Shown here: positions 37,490 through 49,942 of the stretch, one piece after another
Layout of the letters: every line of letters starts with the position of its first letter
How positions within the stretch are numbered: position 1 is the stretch's first letter
From: Sinonovacula constricta
Taxonomy: Eukaryota > Mollusca > Bivalvia > Cardiida > Solecurtidae
DNA: 64,000 nt
Assembly (NCBI GenBank): GCA_007844125.1
Contig: CM017571.1
Location: forward strand, 4,305,771-4,369,770
Reading direction: 5' to 3'
Notes under the pieces: model-generated
Database searches by the model: none
What the model saw: only the letters and a program-made list of their open reading frames with translations
What the model was told of the DNA's origin: nothing
Program-made: the position numbers and the translations under genes

Positions 37490-39100
37490 AATGTCTGGAA
37501 CGAAACCATAAACAACATAGTTTGTAGACTAGAAGCTATAGCAGCATCTAAGAAAAATGTTATACAAAAACTGTATTGAACTGTACCTAACCAATTAAAT
37601 TTCACAAATTTATCGCCACGTGTGCCTGTCACGTGACTTACTGATCAATTAACCCTTTCTTATATAATTACTTATATGCCCCTTTAGCCAATCAGGTAAC
37701 GGTATAAGACCTATTAATAGATTTAATATTACCCATATGTATCTGTAAAACGTAGATTTTTACTGTCATGCATACTAACAATCTTATGTCTAAATTTTAA
37801 AGTAATAAGCAATAGAGTGAAAGTTGAGGGATTATTTGGTAAAAATTTACATTTGTTGTATTCGCTTTGTTGTCATCCTTACAACTTAAAATTACAAATC
37901 TGCGTTTATTGAACACAGTTACGACATATTTAATGAAAAAATACATCTAACATAGATCAGGCATCTGTTTATTATTCAAATTAATACAGACGAAATAACA
38001 TTTGCCTGACAAGTAATATTGACAATTTCCCACACACGGATTAAATCATTACGCAATTGCCTTTGGCATCCCTCTGACAAGCAAGTGTTGGTAGTTTTAT
38101 TATAAAGATGTCCAATCAACTCTTCAAAGATTCGCCTACATTGTTAATTGGCTCAGTTGAATTGATTGATCAATAACAAATATTTAAGCAGTTATGGGAG
38201 TTGTTCCATTTGGAGTAGGAATGTGAGAAACTTAATAAACTAGAAAATATTTTAGATATTATGTTATAGATGTAATGATTATATTATAGATGTAATGGTA
38301 AAACGTTGTAAAATAATTTTGTAAAAGAAAAAACAACTCAAAGTCCACCATTTCAAAACTAACTTGCACCTCTAAAACAAACACCAAATAAGTCTAACAT
38401 ACTTTCAAAACCATAAATAAAAATTATATATATTAAAGTGTGACTCTTAACTCGAAATGGGACATATTTTTTCACACGAATATTAGTATCCCCTGAGGCT
38501 AAGATACAACACGATTTTTTTACATATTTTATATTTAGATCTACATATACTGGTATTTATTCGGTTTCTTAACATTTTCCTAAAATTCTGTGGAAGAAGT
38601 TTAATATTACATAAGAACCAGAGTTTTACATACCCACTGCAATACAGTGCAAAGATAGTCATTTCATTGTATATATTAGTCGACTGGACACGTTTAATAA
38701 ACTAAATTTCTGTTGAAAAAATGCACATAACTTGCATACGTTTCAATGTAAGCGACGCCATTTTGGCCAATGGTTGTCTAACCTAGTGGCAGCGAGGATC
38801 CGTTGCTATGGTAGGCATGGCTAAAGTCCGTCTGAGGAAAGGGTCAATTCGTCTTTTTTATCAGATAAGAACGGGCTTAGACAGCCTAATGGCGCAAAAC
38901 TGTTAAGTTAACAGTTGTGTTGGGCAACGATCTGCCGATCATTGGGTATCTTATATGCTCTGGGCCTATAAAATCTGATTGTTTGTTGATTATGTAAGTC
39001 CTTTGATACATACCATTTAACTTTTGCTATGCACCAAATGTTTTATTGTGAATATTTGCGGCATTGATTTGATTAACGCCGTACAAATTAATTTTAATGT
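37490..39100. other. No gene recognised
   Basis: AT-rich sequence with no open frame or repeat that I could support. 38750-38960 is less AT-rich than its surroundings. Confidence 0.45.
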
Positions 39101-39104
39101 TAAT

Positions 39105-39861
39105 TTTATTTTTAATGTGATCGAGCTAGTCATCCAATGCGCTGAATATTATCCCTCTGCTCGTAGTCCTGAACCACCTGGCCCTGGGGACGCGCATTAT
39201 TGTCTATTAAAATGAACTAACGGCTCTCTGCCCCGAAATACAGCTGGGTGTCTAACATCTTTTTAATAGCTCTATTTAGCACAACGTGGTCAGTCCGTCC
39301 GTCCCAACTGATGCCTCCCCACACCATGATTGACCCATCCCTGTAGCAGTCGGTCTCGGCAATATTTGCAGCTTGAAACTATTCCCGATGTCTTCTCCAG
39401 TCTGGCAATGAAGATAGCAAGTCTCTAATTTTGTCTGATCCAACTAAAATGCTCCCTTGTCCATTCCAAACAGGCCTAGCGATGACGACAAGTCAATGGA
39501 ATTCTTATACAGGGTCTTCTTGATCGCATATTACCCCCGAGAAACCTTCTACGCACCGTCTGAGTACAAACACTGACGCCAGAAGAATTAAGAAGGTCAT
39601 TACGAAGATGCGTTGCTGTTGCGCTCGACGAGCCTGGATTATCAAGAATCGGTCTTGAGCTGCTGTCGTCACCATGTTTTTGCCTCCGCCATGCCTTCTG
39701 ACGGGTGTGCCATGCTGCTGGTACCTTGTCCAGGCTTTGGTGATTATGGTGTGTTGTACACAAATCACGACACAAACCTGACGGTGTTTAGTCCCTTGCT
39801 CCATGTCTGTCATGTCAAAGTATCCATTGTAAAAGGGGCTGACCATTGAATAGCAATACAT
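39105..39861 (-). pseudogene. Dead Tc1-like transposase
   Basis: Remnant of a Tc1/mariner cut-and-paste transposase on the minus strand. The DNA-binding N-terminal part is spread over two frames at 39861-39476 (WTRYQQHGTPVRRHGGG, TTAAQDRFLIIQARR, then CTQTVRRRFLGGNMRSRRPC after a frameshift). A deletion removes much of the first catalytic region. Reading resumes around 39385-39235 with GSIMVWGGISWDGRTDHVVL and, near 39200, LIDNNARPQGQVVQDYEQR, which contains the second catalytic Asp. The C-terminal end with the third acidic residue is not seen. Inverted repeats could not be found. Confidence 0.85.
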
Positions 39862-40122
39862 TCGTAATGTAGGTGTATAATGACAATAATGTGTCTCTTC
39901 TAATCAAAACAGACAAACGAGGGTTGCATGCTTTTCATGACCACGTGGCAAGACCTACCCGATAAAGTAGCTTGCATTTAGTTTTAGGCCATCTCAAAAC
40001 ATTGCTGAATAATAATATGCAAAATAGATAATTGAATCCTTTCGATACTTTTCATAATATCCGTCAAACGTATTAGAAAAGAATATATATTTCATTTTTA
40101 AACACAATGAAACCACCCATAT

Positions 40123-40128
40123 CAACAT
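40123..40128 (-). terminator. Possible poly(A) signal for the GPCR gene
   Basis: AATAAA on the minus strand (TTTATT on the plus strand), about 355 bases past the GPCR stop codon. It is the first hexamer of this type seen downstream. Whether it is used is unknown. Confidence 0.3.
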
Positions 40129-40481
40129 TTATTTGCGATAACACGTAATATTATCGTGTCTATTATATTGTTTATGTTCTAAGTATAAAACCAAAAAATG
40201 CTCTAGCTTAACACTAGTAGGCAACTTTGAGTAGGCGAATCGCCGGCTGGAAGATCCTTACTGGTATGTGTCCGAGAAGAACTCCTCGTGCTGATATCCA
40301 CCGACCAACTATTTTGCAGTCGTGCAGTGACTTAACAAAGACAACTTCTAGGTGACTTTCACCAACGAAAGATCCACGGATGACAAATATGATTCAGACT
40401 CAAAGGTTCTTTCTTCCTCGCTGAAGTAAATATAATGTTATTATAAAGAAAAATGAGTTATCACACAAAATAAGCAATGTA

Positions 40482-41540
40482 TTATAATGTTGTATCGTTT
40501 ATAAATCTCCAACAGTCCATAAACATACCCTTCAGTGCAATCCGCAATGGTTTGGACCTGGCGGTGTAAATAAACGGATTGAAGGTTGAATTCAGAGCAA
40601 ATATAATACAGATGACGAACTTCACGTCCCTGCTGATAAATGTGTCGACGCTGGTTCCATCCAGGAAGCAGCCTATAACCAGGGGCAGCGTGAAAATGTT
40701 CAGTAGTAGCACAATAATACCAATGGTGCCCACGACCGTCCGCTGAGCTCCTATGTTTGCCTTTGTCCGGTGCCATTTGGCCTGCAGGTCCTGCAGCTCC
40801 ACTGGCTGTCCCGACAACGATCTCCCTGCATTGTTATCGATGGAAAAAGTAGTGGCAGTAGGAAATAACGAATGATTCGGAGAAACTTTCTTCCATTGGT
40901 TCACTAGTTTAATACCTGTTATAATATACAAGATATTAGTTAGAACCAGTGGCACTAGGTAGAGAAAACCAATAATCTTGATTGCCTGTCTGTAACTTTT
41001 GGGAACAAAAAGGGCTCTAATGTGACAGTATGGGATGGTCCCAAGGTTCTCAGAAAAGACGAACATGGGTACCGCAATCACGCTGAAGGAAGCCACCCAC
41101 GCAACCGACACAAGCACCAGGGCGGTGCGTCTGGAGACTCGTTGAGCGTCGATACTGTTCGCTTGTACAACGATTATAAAGCGATGCACACATATACCGA
41201 AGATGTGGTATAAAGTTGCAGTTTGCGAGGCGAAGAAAAAATAAAACACGCTAGAGCAGAATTTGAAACTGATCTCATTGCTTCTGTCCAGAAATGGAAA
41301 CACGACGAATGGGACAATCAGGAGACCTTGAACAAAATCATTCAGAGTGAGGCTTACAAGCTGCCTCATGTAGCTGGTCCACTGCCGGCTCTGGTTACTG
41401 AGAAAACAGATGAGAATGACGGAGTTGGAGGCGAGTATCCACACGGACAGCATCATGCTCAGGTACTGAAGGGCCGGGTGGACATCTTGAACGCCAGATG
41501 GGACGGTCGTGTTCCCGGTCACACTGGACACGGCATCCAT
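40482..41540 (-). CDS. Class A (rhodopsin-like) G-protein-coupled receptor, single exon
   Basis: 352 residues, complete, with an in-frame TAG two codons before the ATG, so the start is firm. Seven membrane segments lie at about 27-48, 59-80, 95-124, 138-160, 185-209, 265-288 and 304-325. Family residues present: Asp68 in helix 2, the Cys95-Cys172 pair for the extracellular disulfide, Pro197 in helix 5, Pro286 in helix 6 (FTLP), and NPFIY at 321-325. An N-glycosylation sequon is at Asn10. The DRY position at the end of helix 3 reads His119-Arg120-Phe121. The receptor would sit in the plasma membrane and signal through G proteins. The ligand cannot be inferred. It is the only intact host-type gene in the window, it is intronless, and it sits among dead transposons. 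Confidence 0.93.
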   Translation of the reverse strand: MDAVSSVTGNTTVPSGVQDVHPALQYLSMMLSVWILASNSVILICFLSNQSRQWTSYMRQLVSLTLNDFVQGLLIVPFVVFPFLDRSNEISFKFCSSVFYFFFASQTATLYHIFGICVHRFIIVVQANSIDAQRVSRRTALVLVSVAWVASFSVIAVPMFVFSENLGTIPYCHIRALFVPKSYRQAIKIIGFLYLVPLVLTNILYIITGIKLVNQWKKVSPNHSLFPTATTFSIDNNAGRSLSGQPVELQDLQAKWHRTKANIGAQRTVVGTIGIIVLLLNIFTLPLVIGCFLDGTSVDTFISRDVKFVICIIFALNSTFNPFIYTARSKPLRIALKGMFMDCWRFINDTTL

Positions 41541-41592
41541 GTCCTAGTAAGACCTCTATAATAGAAGAAATATTGCGTTCAGCTGAAGTTAT

Positions 41593-41602
41593 CATAATAA
41601 TA

Positions 41603-41658
<56 letters not shown>

Positions 41659-41690
41659 AATGATGGTGGTGGTGGTGGTGATGGTGGTGT
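41593..41690. repeat. (GAT)n microsatellite followed by (GGT)n
   Basis: About 20 GAT units, then a short GGTGGTGGTGGT run, just upstream of the GPCR start codon (41540). It would lie in the 5' UTR or promoter of that gene. Confidence 0.96.
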
Positions 41691-44009
41691 GTGGAAGGTG
41701 GGGATGGTGTGCTTTTCCGTTAAGTGGCTTACTCTGCGCACATATACCAAATATCACACAGGGCGTTTAAAACAAAATTAGTGTCTCTTCCCAGCTCACA
41801 AAAAGACCTAGTATGCAATTATTTTAGATTGTAAATAAACACTCTTACTGCGTTTACATTTTATTGTTTGGCAATCAACCCTATTGATTAAACACAAATA
41901 TTTAAATTACTGCAAAATTTAAATTGCAAAATGTAAGTTACTCGTGGTTGCTTCAAGCCCAGGTACATGTAGCCTCTCTTATCATGTGTTGTAACCTCTT
42001 GAAATAGTTGTATTGTTATATCGTGTTATAGGCACACATGAGTGCATGGATTTAACTTTCTATTCAACCAAATCATTGAATGTGAAGAATAACATAAATT
42101 CATATAAATTAAATACTATGCTATATTTACCGGTCAGTATTTGATAGACAATACAAACGTTTCTTATATTTTAAGCTCTTCTTGTATAATCGTTCCTCTT
42201 TTAAAAAAAAATGTTCTATTAATGAATGTCTTTACCAAAGATTCAAAAGATTCTGAAATATTTCAGAATTCTCTCTCTCGGAAATGATAATTAACGATAA
42301 ATATGCTAAAACACACATTAGTGATAACATTTAACTTTTAGACAATATCGCTGGGCAATATCATAATGGTTTTGTACTGAAAAACGCACTTGATAAATTA
42401 CTAACTTAAAACTAAATACTAATGGGGCCTAATTTTTTATGAGAAGCTTCTGAAGATTTAGGCCATGTTTATTAAACAGGTTTCAGGGGAAATTTGCTAT
42501 TTCTGTAAATAAATTGCATGAAACTACATACGCATTTTGTCTTAAACAAGAGCCGAATATCATTTGACGTCATCAATACTAGAGACACACTTCACAACTT
42601 CATTATTCCGATCCTGTCTCTTATGAAACAGTCAGTGAAATGAAAGTAGGTTTTCCTTGATACTTTGGCAAGTTTTTTTTATAAAGGCTTGATGTATATA
42701 TATTGAGAAAAACAAGGGGGTTAAAAACGTGTCATGTACATAACAACCATTGGCTATTTCCGGTGTCATTGATAGATGGTGACATGGTTAGAAGTTACTT
42801 ATGCCACCGCAAAACGTGACACTACTTCCATAATCGGTGACTTCTACATTTCGAAGTGTAAAATAAACTAGACGTTGAACTTGACCTTAAAACCTAAAAC
42901 CTCTCGAAGTTGCATTCTTAAAAGCATCAAGTTTGGTTGGTTTATGACATTTTTTGTTGTTGTTATGTTGCTAGTGTCAACACAATATGTATATTCTTTT
43001 GAACATTTTGTGAAGGCATATCCTTCAGATAAAAAGCAAGGAATTTGGCATCTTAGCTAATGATTAAGCCAATTAGTTCTCCGAATAAGTCTTCATTTTT
43101 CTTAACCGACTGCATGTAATTAGTCGACGAGTTTGTCAAAGGTGTCAATATTTTGGCACATTCATTCATTCACTCTTAAATTACAGTTACATTTAATTAT
43201 ACTGTCTTAACGCAATTTTAGGACGGGGAAATTGAGGAACAGATTTTGTAAGAAAATGGACAATTAGAAATGTTTGTTGGGAGGTTTCTAAATGTTTTGT
43301 TTTAAAAGCGGCACCAGTGTGATAATTGCAAACAAATCAATTAAGGTCATCAATTAAGCACTGTAATTACGCTTCCCAGCTTGAAATACCTTAGCTATCT
43401 GTCTTGGAGTTATATAAGATAGACAAATAAAATCAAGTGTTATTTTGTGTTTATTTTCACAAGAATTAACTGTGTGAACCTAATAACAATGTCGTGATTG
43501 GATAACTAAACCCTCCAATAACCGGACAAACGCTCCACGGACTGATTTAACTGGGCTCGTGCGACTTTATTATCGTTCTGGGTGTCTGATCTTTTGTTGT
43601 TGTTTGTTTCTTTTTTCTTTTTTTTCGTCTGTTAACATGAGGTAACTTAAAAAGCAAAATAAATATAAAAATAAATAGCAAATTAGCGAGATATAAATTA
43701 ATTAATAAATTAATTAATAACAACAACATTGGTATTATAATTAAAAGCAGCATTGTATAAACAGCATCTTTGTTTATGGTGGCATAATTGTTGTTGTTTT
43801 TCTTAAACGACCAGTAACGATGTTTTCCAGTGCTGCTGTTGATATCCAGGTAATGCCAAAAAGTGATTTTCTCAATCCTCGAATGCCAGATGATGGCATG
43901 TCCTGTTTTCTTTCGAGCGTCGGGGTTGCTAATTGCGGACGAGAAGAGTAGTCAAAAGAATATGTTATTTTGACTTGATAAAATTCTAAAACCCAACATG
44001 GTAGTGCAA
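41691..44009. other. No gene recognised
   Basis: AT-rich sequence with no supported feature. A T/A-rich low-complexity segment lies at 43590-43740. Confidence 0.45.
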
Positions 44010-47000
44010 GAGAAACATTGATTAAAATATTATGGAATTAGATTTAGTAGACTGTTGGAGGGATAAGTATGTTTATGGATAAACAGGAATTTACATGGTT
44101 CAAAAAAAAAATCTAATAAAAAAGCTAGACTGGATTTTTTCTTAATAACTAACACTCTTAAGATAGAAGCAAAAAATTGTCAAATACTACCCGGCTATAG
44201 AATGGATCACTCATTGATCAAACTACATTGAGAATTTGGAACCTCCAAAAGCGGATGTTCCTACTGGAAAATGAATAAGTCTCTGTTAAACGACATGACA
44301 TATTTAACAAAAATTTAACAAAAAGAAAACTTATTGCAAGGCATAAACATAAGTGAAATCACAAATCAAGACATAATGTTTACTACAGATGTTCAGCTGT
44401 TTTTGAAACCTTGCTTTTTGAAATAAAAGGGGAAACAATAGAATATAGTTCAAGATTAAAGAAAGAATATGACAAAAAAGAAACGCAATTAATTAAAGAT
44501 ATAAGCTTTCTGGAAAAGCAGCTCATCACTAATAATACACTCTTAAATGAAAAACTTGCAGAATTGGAAAAATTATGAGAAAAAAATGGAAGGAGTGAAA
44601 ATGAGATCACGTACAAACTGGATAGAAAATGGCGAAAAAGGTAATAACTTTTTTGCAATTTAGAAAATGTTAATTTTGTTTCAAAATCAATGTTCAAACT
44701 TGTAAAAATTGATGGTGCAGTAATTGATAATCAAGAAGAAATAATTGAAGAAGTTAAATCCTTCTACAAAAACTTTTCAACAGACCTTAGTAAGATAACA
44801 ACCTTTAACTATTATAAAAAATAGAGGAAATAAGACAGCTATTTAATACATGGTCTAAGAGAATACTCCATTATGTAAGATAACAGTAATTAAAACTGTA
44901 TTAAAACTTTTTTTTAAAAATCAATCACTAAATCCTATTTTTACCAAACCCTAAAATTCTTTGACTTTCTACGGGATGGAAAACCAGATAAAATTAAAAG
45001 AGACGTGATTTATAAAGATTATGCGGAGGGAGGGCTGAGAATGATCGATGTGGAAACCTTTATAAAGGCACTAAAAATCTCTTGGATAAGGAAAAGGATA
45101 TTTAATAATTGGAAATGTATGCAAATAAAAGGTTGCCAAAACATTCACTTGATAAACATTCACTTGCTCAGTGCAGAGTACAGAATTATAAAAAAATACA
45201 TTTAATAATAACCCCTTTTGGAGAGATGTTTACAACACCATTTACAGCTTTTTAAATTCTATAACACCAAGTAATAGTAAAGAGGCAAAGTATGAATAAA
45301 TCTTTTATAATAAAAATTTCAAAATCGGAGGATACTTCATCTATAGACAAAAGTTTCTAGACACACATGATTATACTATAAATTATCTTTTAAATGAGAA
45401 GGGCTCTTTCTTAAACTTTAGAGAATTACTAATAAATATAGTAGCATAACAAATTATCTGGATTGTGCGAGCATTTTAGCGGCTGTAAAATATTAATAAG
45501 AAGTACTGGAATTCAAGACCTTGGGGGGAAATTATTAAACCCTTTACTACCTTTTTCAGTTTCAATGTTAATAAAAAATAAAACAGGATGCAGACTGATT
45601 TATGATACTATGTTGAAAAATAACACGCAGTCATCCTCTGTAAATAAATGGGTGAATGAATAGGGTGTTAATAAAAGTGGCATTTTAAAACTGTTTAACA
45701 TACCATTTAAATGCCATAAAACACCTTTCTACAATGGTTTCAAATTAGGATAAATCACAGAAGTTTAGGAACTAATACTCTCCTGAAAAAGATGAATATC
45801 CAAGACAACAATAAGGGCTCTCTGTGCAATCAAGAAGATGAAACTATCCTTCATCTTTTCTGAAATTGGGACACTGTAAAAAAATTGGAATGAATCAAAC
45901 TCACTAATTAATACACGTTGTCCCATTTTAAAGATCCAGTTTTCACAGAAAGACATTATATTTGGAAACAATAACTAACAAAATGTTGTAAACTTTATTC
46001 TTCTGAAAGCAAAACATTACATATTTAGAGTGAAAGAAACAACTTAAACACTCAATATATATATATATTTGAAAAAACAAATACTTGATCATTACTGAAC
46101 TGAGCAGCACAATACAAATGCAAGTATGTCCCATAAAACAAATAATGAATACTAGAAACCATTAACAAACTTAATAAATAATTAAATAACTTTAAGTGGT
46201 ATTGAAAATTAGTCGTTAATTTTTATACCGATAACACCGATATTGGTCTTGATTTTATAATAAATTGACTATTGTTAAAAAATATTAGTCTTTTGTATAT
46301 GTTGCACTGTTTTCAACATATAGGTTTACATTTATCTTTTCAAGATAAACAATGGTTAAAAGGCATATTAGACACAAATATAGTCATAGAAAAGACATGC
46401 ACACACATACAACAATTTAGCAAAAAAAAAATTGTTGCTCTATATTACCAACATTCTGGGTTTTTTTAAATTTTGAACTTTCCAATGACATATACCTTCC
46501 CATTGCCTGAATATATTATTAAGCTTACAATTATTAACAGAGCATATTGTTCCTCGTGAATGTTTGCTTTGCCAGCCTGTCTGTTATTTTTTATTCTCTT
46601 GTCATATTATAAGCTTAACCATAACATACATTCTAACAAAATAATGCAACAAAATTTGTTAAAACTTTATGTATATTTCTGGAACTACACGTATATCTTT
46701 AAAGGTTTTGGAAGATGATCACACACGCTCAAATGTTAATATCTATGATACTTAATGAGTCATAAAGTTTCAAATTCAGGCTTTAACATTAGCTCACAAA
46801 AAAAGTAAATTACATTTAAAAATATAATCTGATAATTATTACACTTTAAATAAAATGTAAGTTATGGGAAACGTGCCACATAAATATTATGTATATGAAA
46901 AAATGTATATGTTTTGGTACTATTCTTGCTCCAATAATAATGTATGTGTATGAACCTTATCATGTCTGTATGTCAAATTATACATGCTCTTTCTTGTGCA

Positions 47001-47040
47001 TATGTGTTAAAAGAAATAAAATAAAAGTTAAAAAGATACA
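44010..47040 (+). mobile_element. Decayed L1/Tx1-type LINE (3' half)
   Basis: ORF2 remnants follow one another in the expected order on the plus strand. They are the endonuclease end (ELDLVDCWRD at about 44036, YRMDHSLIKLHL-like at about 44200), the endonuclease-RT linker (44395-44815), the post-RT region (44840-45190), the C-terminal Cys/His region near 45800-45900 (CNQEDETILHLF), and a final block near 46000 (KAKHYIFRVKETT). The core of the reverse transcriptase is deleted at about 44820-44840. The 3' UTR runs to an A-rich end near 47035 (AAATAAAATAAAAGTTAAAA). Numerous stops and frameshifts make it non-functional. Confidence 0.85.
44035..46030 (+). pseudogene. L1/Tx1-type LINE ORF2, broken and internally deleted
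   Basis: The protein would be an endonuclease-reverse transcriptase. Diagnostic pieces are RTNWIENGEKGNNFF at about 44610-44655 (the conserved motif before the RT), DGAVIDNQEEIIEEVKSFY at about 44710-44770, and KIKRDVIYKDYAEGGLRMID at 44992-45050 with FIKALKISWIRKR just after. The last two belong to the region past the reverse transcriptase, so the whole palm domain with its active site is missing between about 44815 and 44840. Open frames at 45005-45205 and 45463-45663 are pieces of this sequence. Confidence 0.85.
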
Positions 47041-47557
47041 CACAAAAACATGGTAGTCTGAAGATCAGCCTAAAAGTACCATCTTTTGGCGTATTTACAT
47101 TACATTTACTGTGTAAATATATACATATGCCGTATATACATATGGCTAGTCATTTTCCTTTTTTAATCTCTTTTCTTACATCGTTTACTCTATTAACGGT
47201 TTCATGTTAAATTTTAAGGAATACTGCCCTTATAGTATTTGAATCTTGGTAAAATCTCCGCCTATTTGAGTTCCGCTCAAACAGCTCTGTAAGAGCTTAA
47301 TTTTATATTATTTTACTGCTTCTTTTACTGCATTCAATATAGGAACGGAAATATTCCAATTTAAATAACTAGTTAACATCATTGCCGCCACACTTTACTA
47401 TCTGAATGAGACTGAAGTTTATCAGTCTAATAGACAGAAGCAAAAGAAAGTAGGTCCTAGTAAATAATATGCAAACCTTTGGATCACATGGTTAGTGCAG
47501 TATGTTACACAATAATAAGGAAATATGACAGTCCTATGAGCATTGCAACATATACCA

Positions 47558-47560
<3 letters not shown>
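47041..47560. other. No gene recognised
   Basis: AT-rich sequence. 47515-47560 (GACAGTCCTATGAGCATTGC, then AACATATACCAAA) matches 56973-57018, so a piece of a dispersed repeat is present here. Confidence 0.5.

Positions 47561-47561
<1 letters not shown>

Positions 47562-47640
<79 letters not shown>
47562..47640. repeat. (AT)n microsatellite
   Basis: About 39 uninterrupted AT units. Confidence 0.98.
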
Positions 47641-47642
<2 letters not shown>

Positions 47643-47921
47643 CTTGACTCGTACAAAGACCCAGTGGACAAGTACTAGGATAAACACAGAACTGATGGCG
47701 TAACTATTGTTAATTAAATTAGTCCATCGAACATAATGATGATGTGTAACTTAACACATCTCAAATGATGGATTTCAAACCAATGTCATATTTTAAAGAA
47801 TTACTTGATATAACCCTGCGAATGATTTTTCTATCAATAAATACATAACGTTGATGGTGATGATGATGATAATGACGATAATGACGATTATGGTAAAGAT
47901 AATAAGCAATTGTTTACTTAC

Positions 47922-47992
47922 GTATATCCACCTACATAGAACGATCCAAACACTACAAATATAGCCACAATTGCTACGACAATGCCTGCTTA
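47922..47992 (-). other. Candidate transmembrane exon, copy 1 (71 bp), with a stop at its start
   Basis: On the minus strand the segment is preceded by TTAATGCTCAG and followed by GTAAGT, a consensus donor. In the frame that suits it, it encodes GIVVAIVAIFVVFGSFYVGGY, a 21-residue hydrophobic helix. The codon just after the acceptor is TAA, whereas copy 2 has TTA (Leu). It lies in a ~200-bp segment (about 47910-48113) duplicated at 49690-49893. No neighbouring exons could be found, so the gene is not identified. Confidence 0.4.
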
Positions 47993-48113
47993 CTGAGCAT
48001 TAACCAGTAGCATAAAACTTATCGGACAAATGTACAGTTACTGCCGTTATACTTGTATTATTACAAATAAATAGCTGCACTGAGAAATGTGATATCCATT
48101 ACAGGCAGTTCTG

Positions 48114-49635
48114 TAGGGATCTCATTGGATACGAACCCAATACTAATGACAGCGAGGATCGATGCGCTTTCAATGTCGAGTATATCACGATTTTATATGA
48201 GCTGTTTGAATTCATGTTTTAATAGACTATTTTGTTCAAAGAAAATACATTTAAAACATTGTAAAAAAAAGGTTCACGCCATTAGTATAATGGTGTATTA
48301 TTGCCACCCGACAACTCACCGTTTCCATGAAAATGTCATCAGAATTTTACAAATGAACGTCAAGTCTATATTCATGAACACTAATGAGAATATGCCTTCA
48401 TAAATTCGATCTCGAGTTTTGGTCATGATATCTGTTTGAATGATGGTGACAGAAAAAAAAGATTATTGGTAGTTAGTTTTGTGGGAGAGGTTGTTTGATC
48501 AATTAAGTATCAATATAAATCTGTAAGACACAATAATGGTGATGGTAACTCTGGTATTAACAAGGGTCAGATATTTCATATCAGAGGTAAGCCAACTTAT
48601 TCTAGTCTTTCGATACTTTGATGATATTTCTTGTGCCAGTTATTTCGGCACTGTTTTAACAAACAATACTGTAGCACATTGGAAAAGTCCGTGTGCTAAC
48701 GTAGTGGAGAAGTGAGAGATTCGATCAATGGGCTGATCAACTGATTATTTTTAACATTTTGCGAAAAAAAATACATTATATGATATTAGTGTCAGTCTGC
48801 TAGTAAAATAATGAACTTCCATTCAATATGATATTTAATAATTCTACATGATTTGGTTAGCGCTGAATGATCATTTGAAAGCAATGGTTTAGAGGTAAAA
48901 CATATTCCTTAAAAAACAAATACCATTGATTTGACATTTTTTGTCAAATATTCTATATCAAACTAATGTATTTGTCTTAAAAAGAAGTCAAATATTATTA
49001 TAGATATTTATTTTGTAAATAACATGCATTTCTCCATGTCTTTCTCTTAGATCTTGTTTTAACAGTATACATCTAAACAGTAACACAATGACCCTATCAT
49101 CAGATCGGCACGATGAAAACAAAAAAAAATCCCCCACACTTAAAATGTGAAAATAAATAAAAATACAGTGTCTCAATTATTGTTTTGTTACAAATTAAAT
49201 ATTATTTCGAGACTCGAGTTAGCAGTTGTGTTAGATATCTTATCCACATAAACTAACAATCGTATTTCCAAATGCCGATTGCAGTAGTTGTTTCATTCTT
49301 TTATTTTATTTTTTATTAACATTAATATCCGATCTTTGTCAACACACAGATCAGAAGAACTTAAAAAGCACAAGAAAGAGCATGTTTAAATTATAAGGTC
49401 GCCAGAATAATTATTATAATTATATTGTTAACATGTAACATTTTATTTGATTTTATATTATTTTCTTCTGTTGTTTTATCATAATCATAGTACCGTCAAA
49501 GTCCATAAAACAAAGTAAAAAATACAATGTTGTAAATTGTTCCATAGTGAACTGTAGTGGGGGGGGTTTTCTCTAAAAAAGGCTCATACCCAAGTTTTCG
49601 GCAAATTGCCTTTTTCTAAGAGTTAAACACAAACA
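48114..49635. other. No gene recognised
   Basis: AT-rich sequence between the two candidate transmembrane exons. The frame at 48089-48403 overlaps the duplicated segment and has no recognisable domain. Confidence 0.45.
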
Positions 49636-49942
49636 GTCGCTCTCTCTCGTCATATTTGTAAATATATAGAAAATATTTAGAAAAAAATTGTTTACTTATA
49701 TTACGTATATCCACCAACATAGAACGATCCTAACACTACAAATATAGCCACAATTGCTACGACAATGCCTGCTAACTGAACATTAACCAGTAGCATAAAA
49801 CTCATCGGACAAATGTATAGTTACTGCCGTTATACTTGTATTATTACAAATAAATAGCTGCACTGAGAAATGTGATATCCATTACAGGCAGTTCCGTCTC
49901 TCTCGTCATATTTGCAAATATATAGAAAATATTTAGAAAAAA
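49636..49942. repeat. Duplicated ~200-bp segment flanked by ~50-bp direct repeats
   Basis: CTCTCTCGTCATATTTG, followed by AAATATATAGAAAATATTTA, occurs at about 49638-49687 and again at about 49894-49942, once on each side of the second copy of the 200-bp segment. The first copy (47910-48113) lacks these flanks. Confidence 0.85.
49705..49775 (-). other. Candidate transmembrane exon, copy 2 (71 bp), open
   Basis: It is the same segment as copy 1, with acceptor TTAATGTTCAG and donor GTAATA. It reads LAGIVVAIVAIFVVLGSFYV then GGY plus two bases of a split codon, with no stop. Of the few differences from copy 1, Phe to Leu is conservative and one (TAA to TTA) removes the stop. It might be an exon of a single-pass membrane protein, or a repeat that happens to look like one. 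Confidence 0.45.

Noticed and set aside
41395..41770. Frames with Ile or Met runs near the GPCR start
   Set aside because: Translations of the (GAT)n microsatellite overlapping the 5' end of the real gene.
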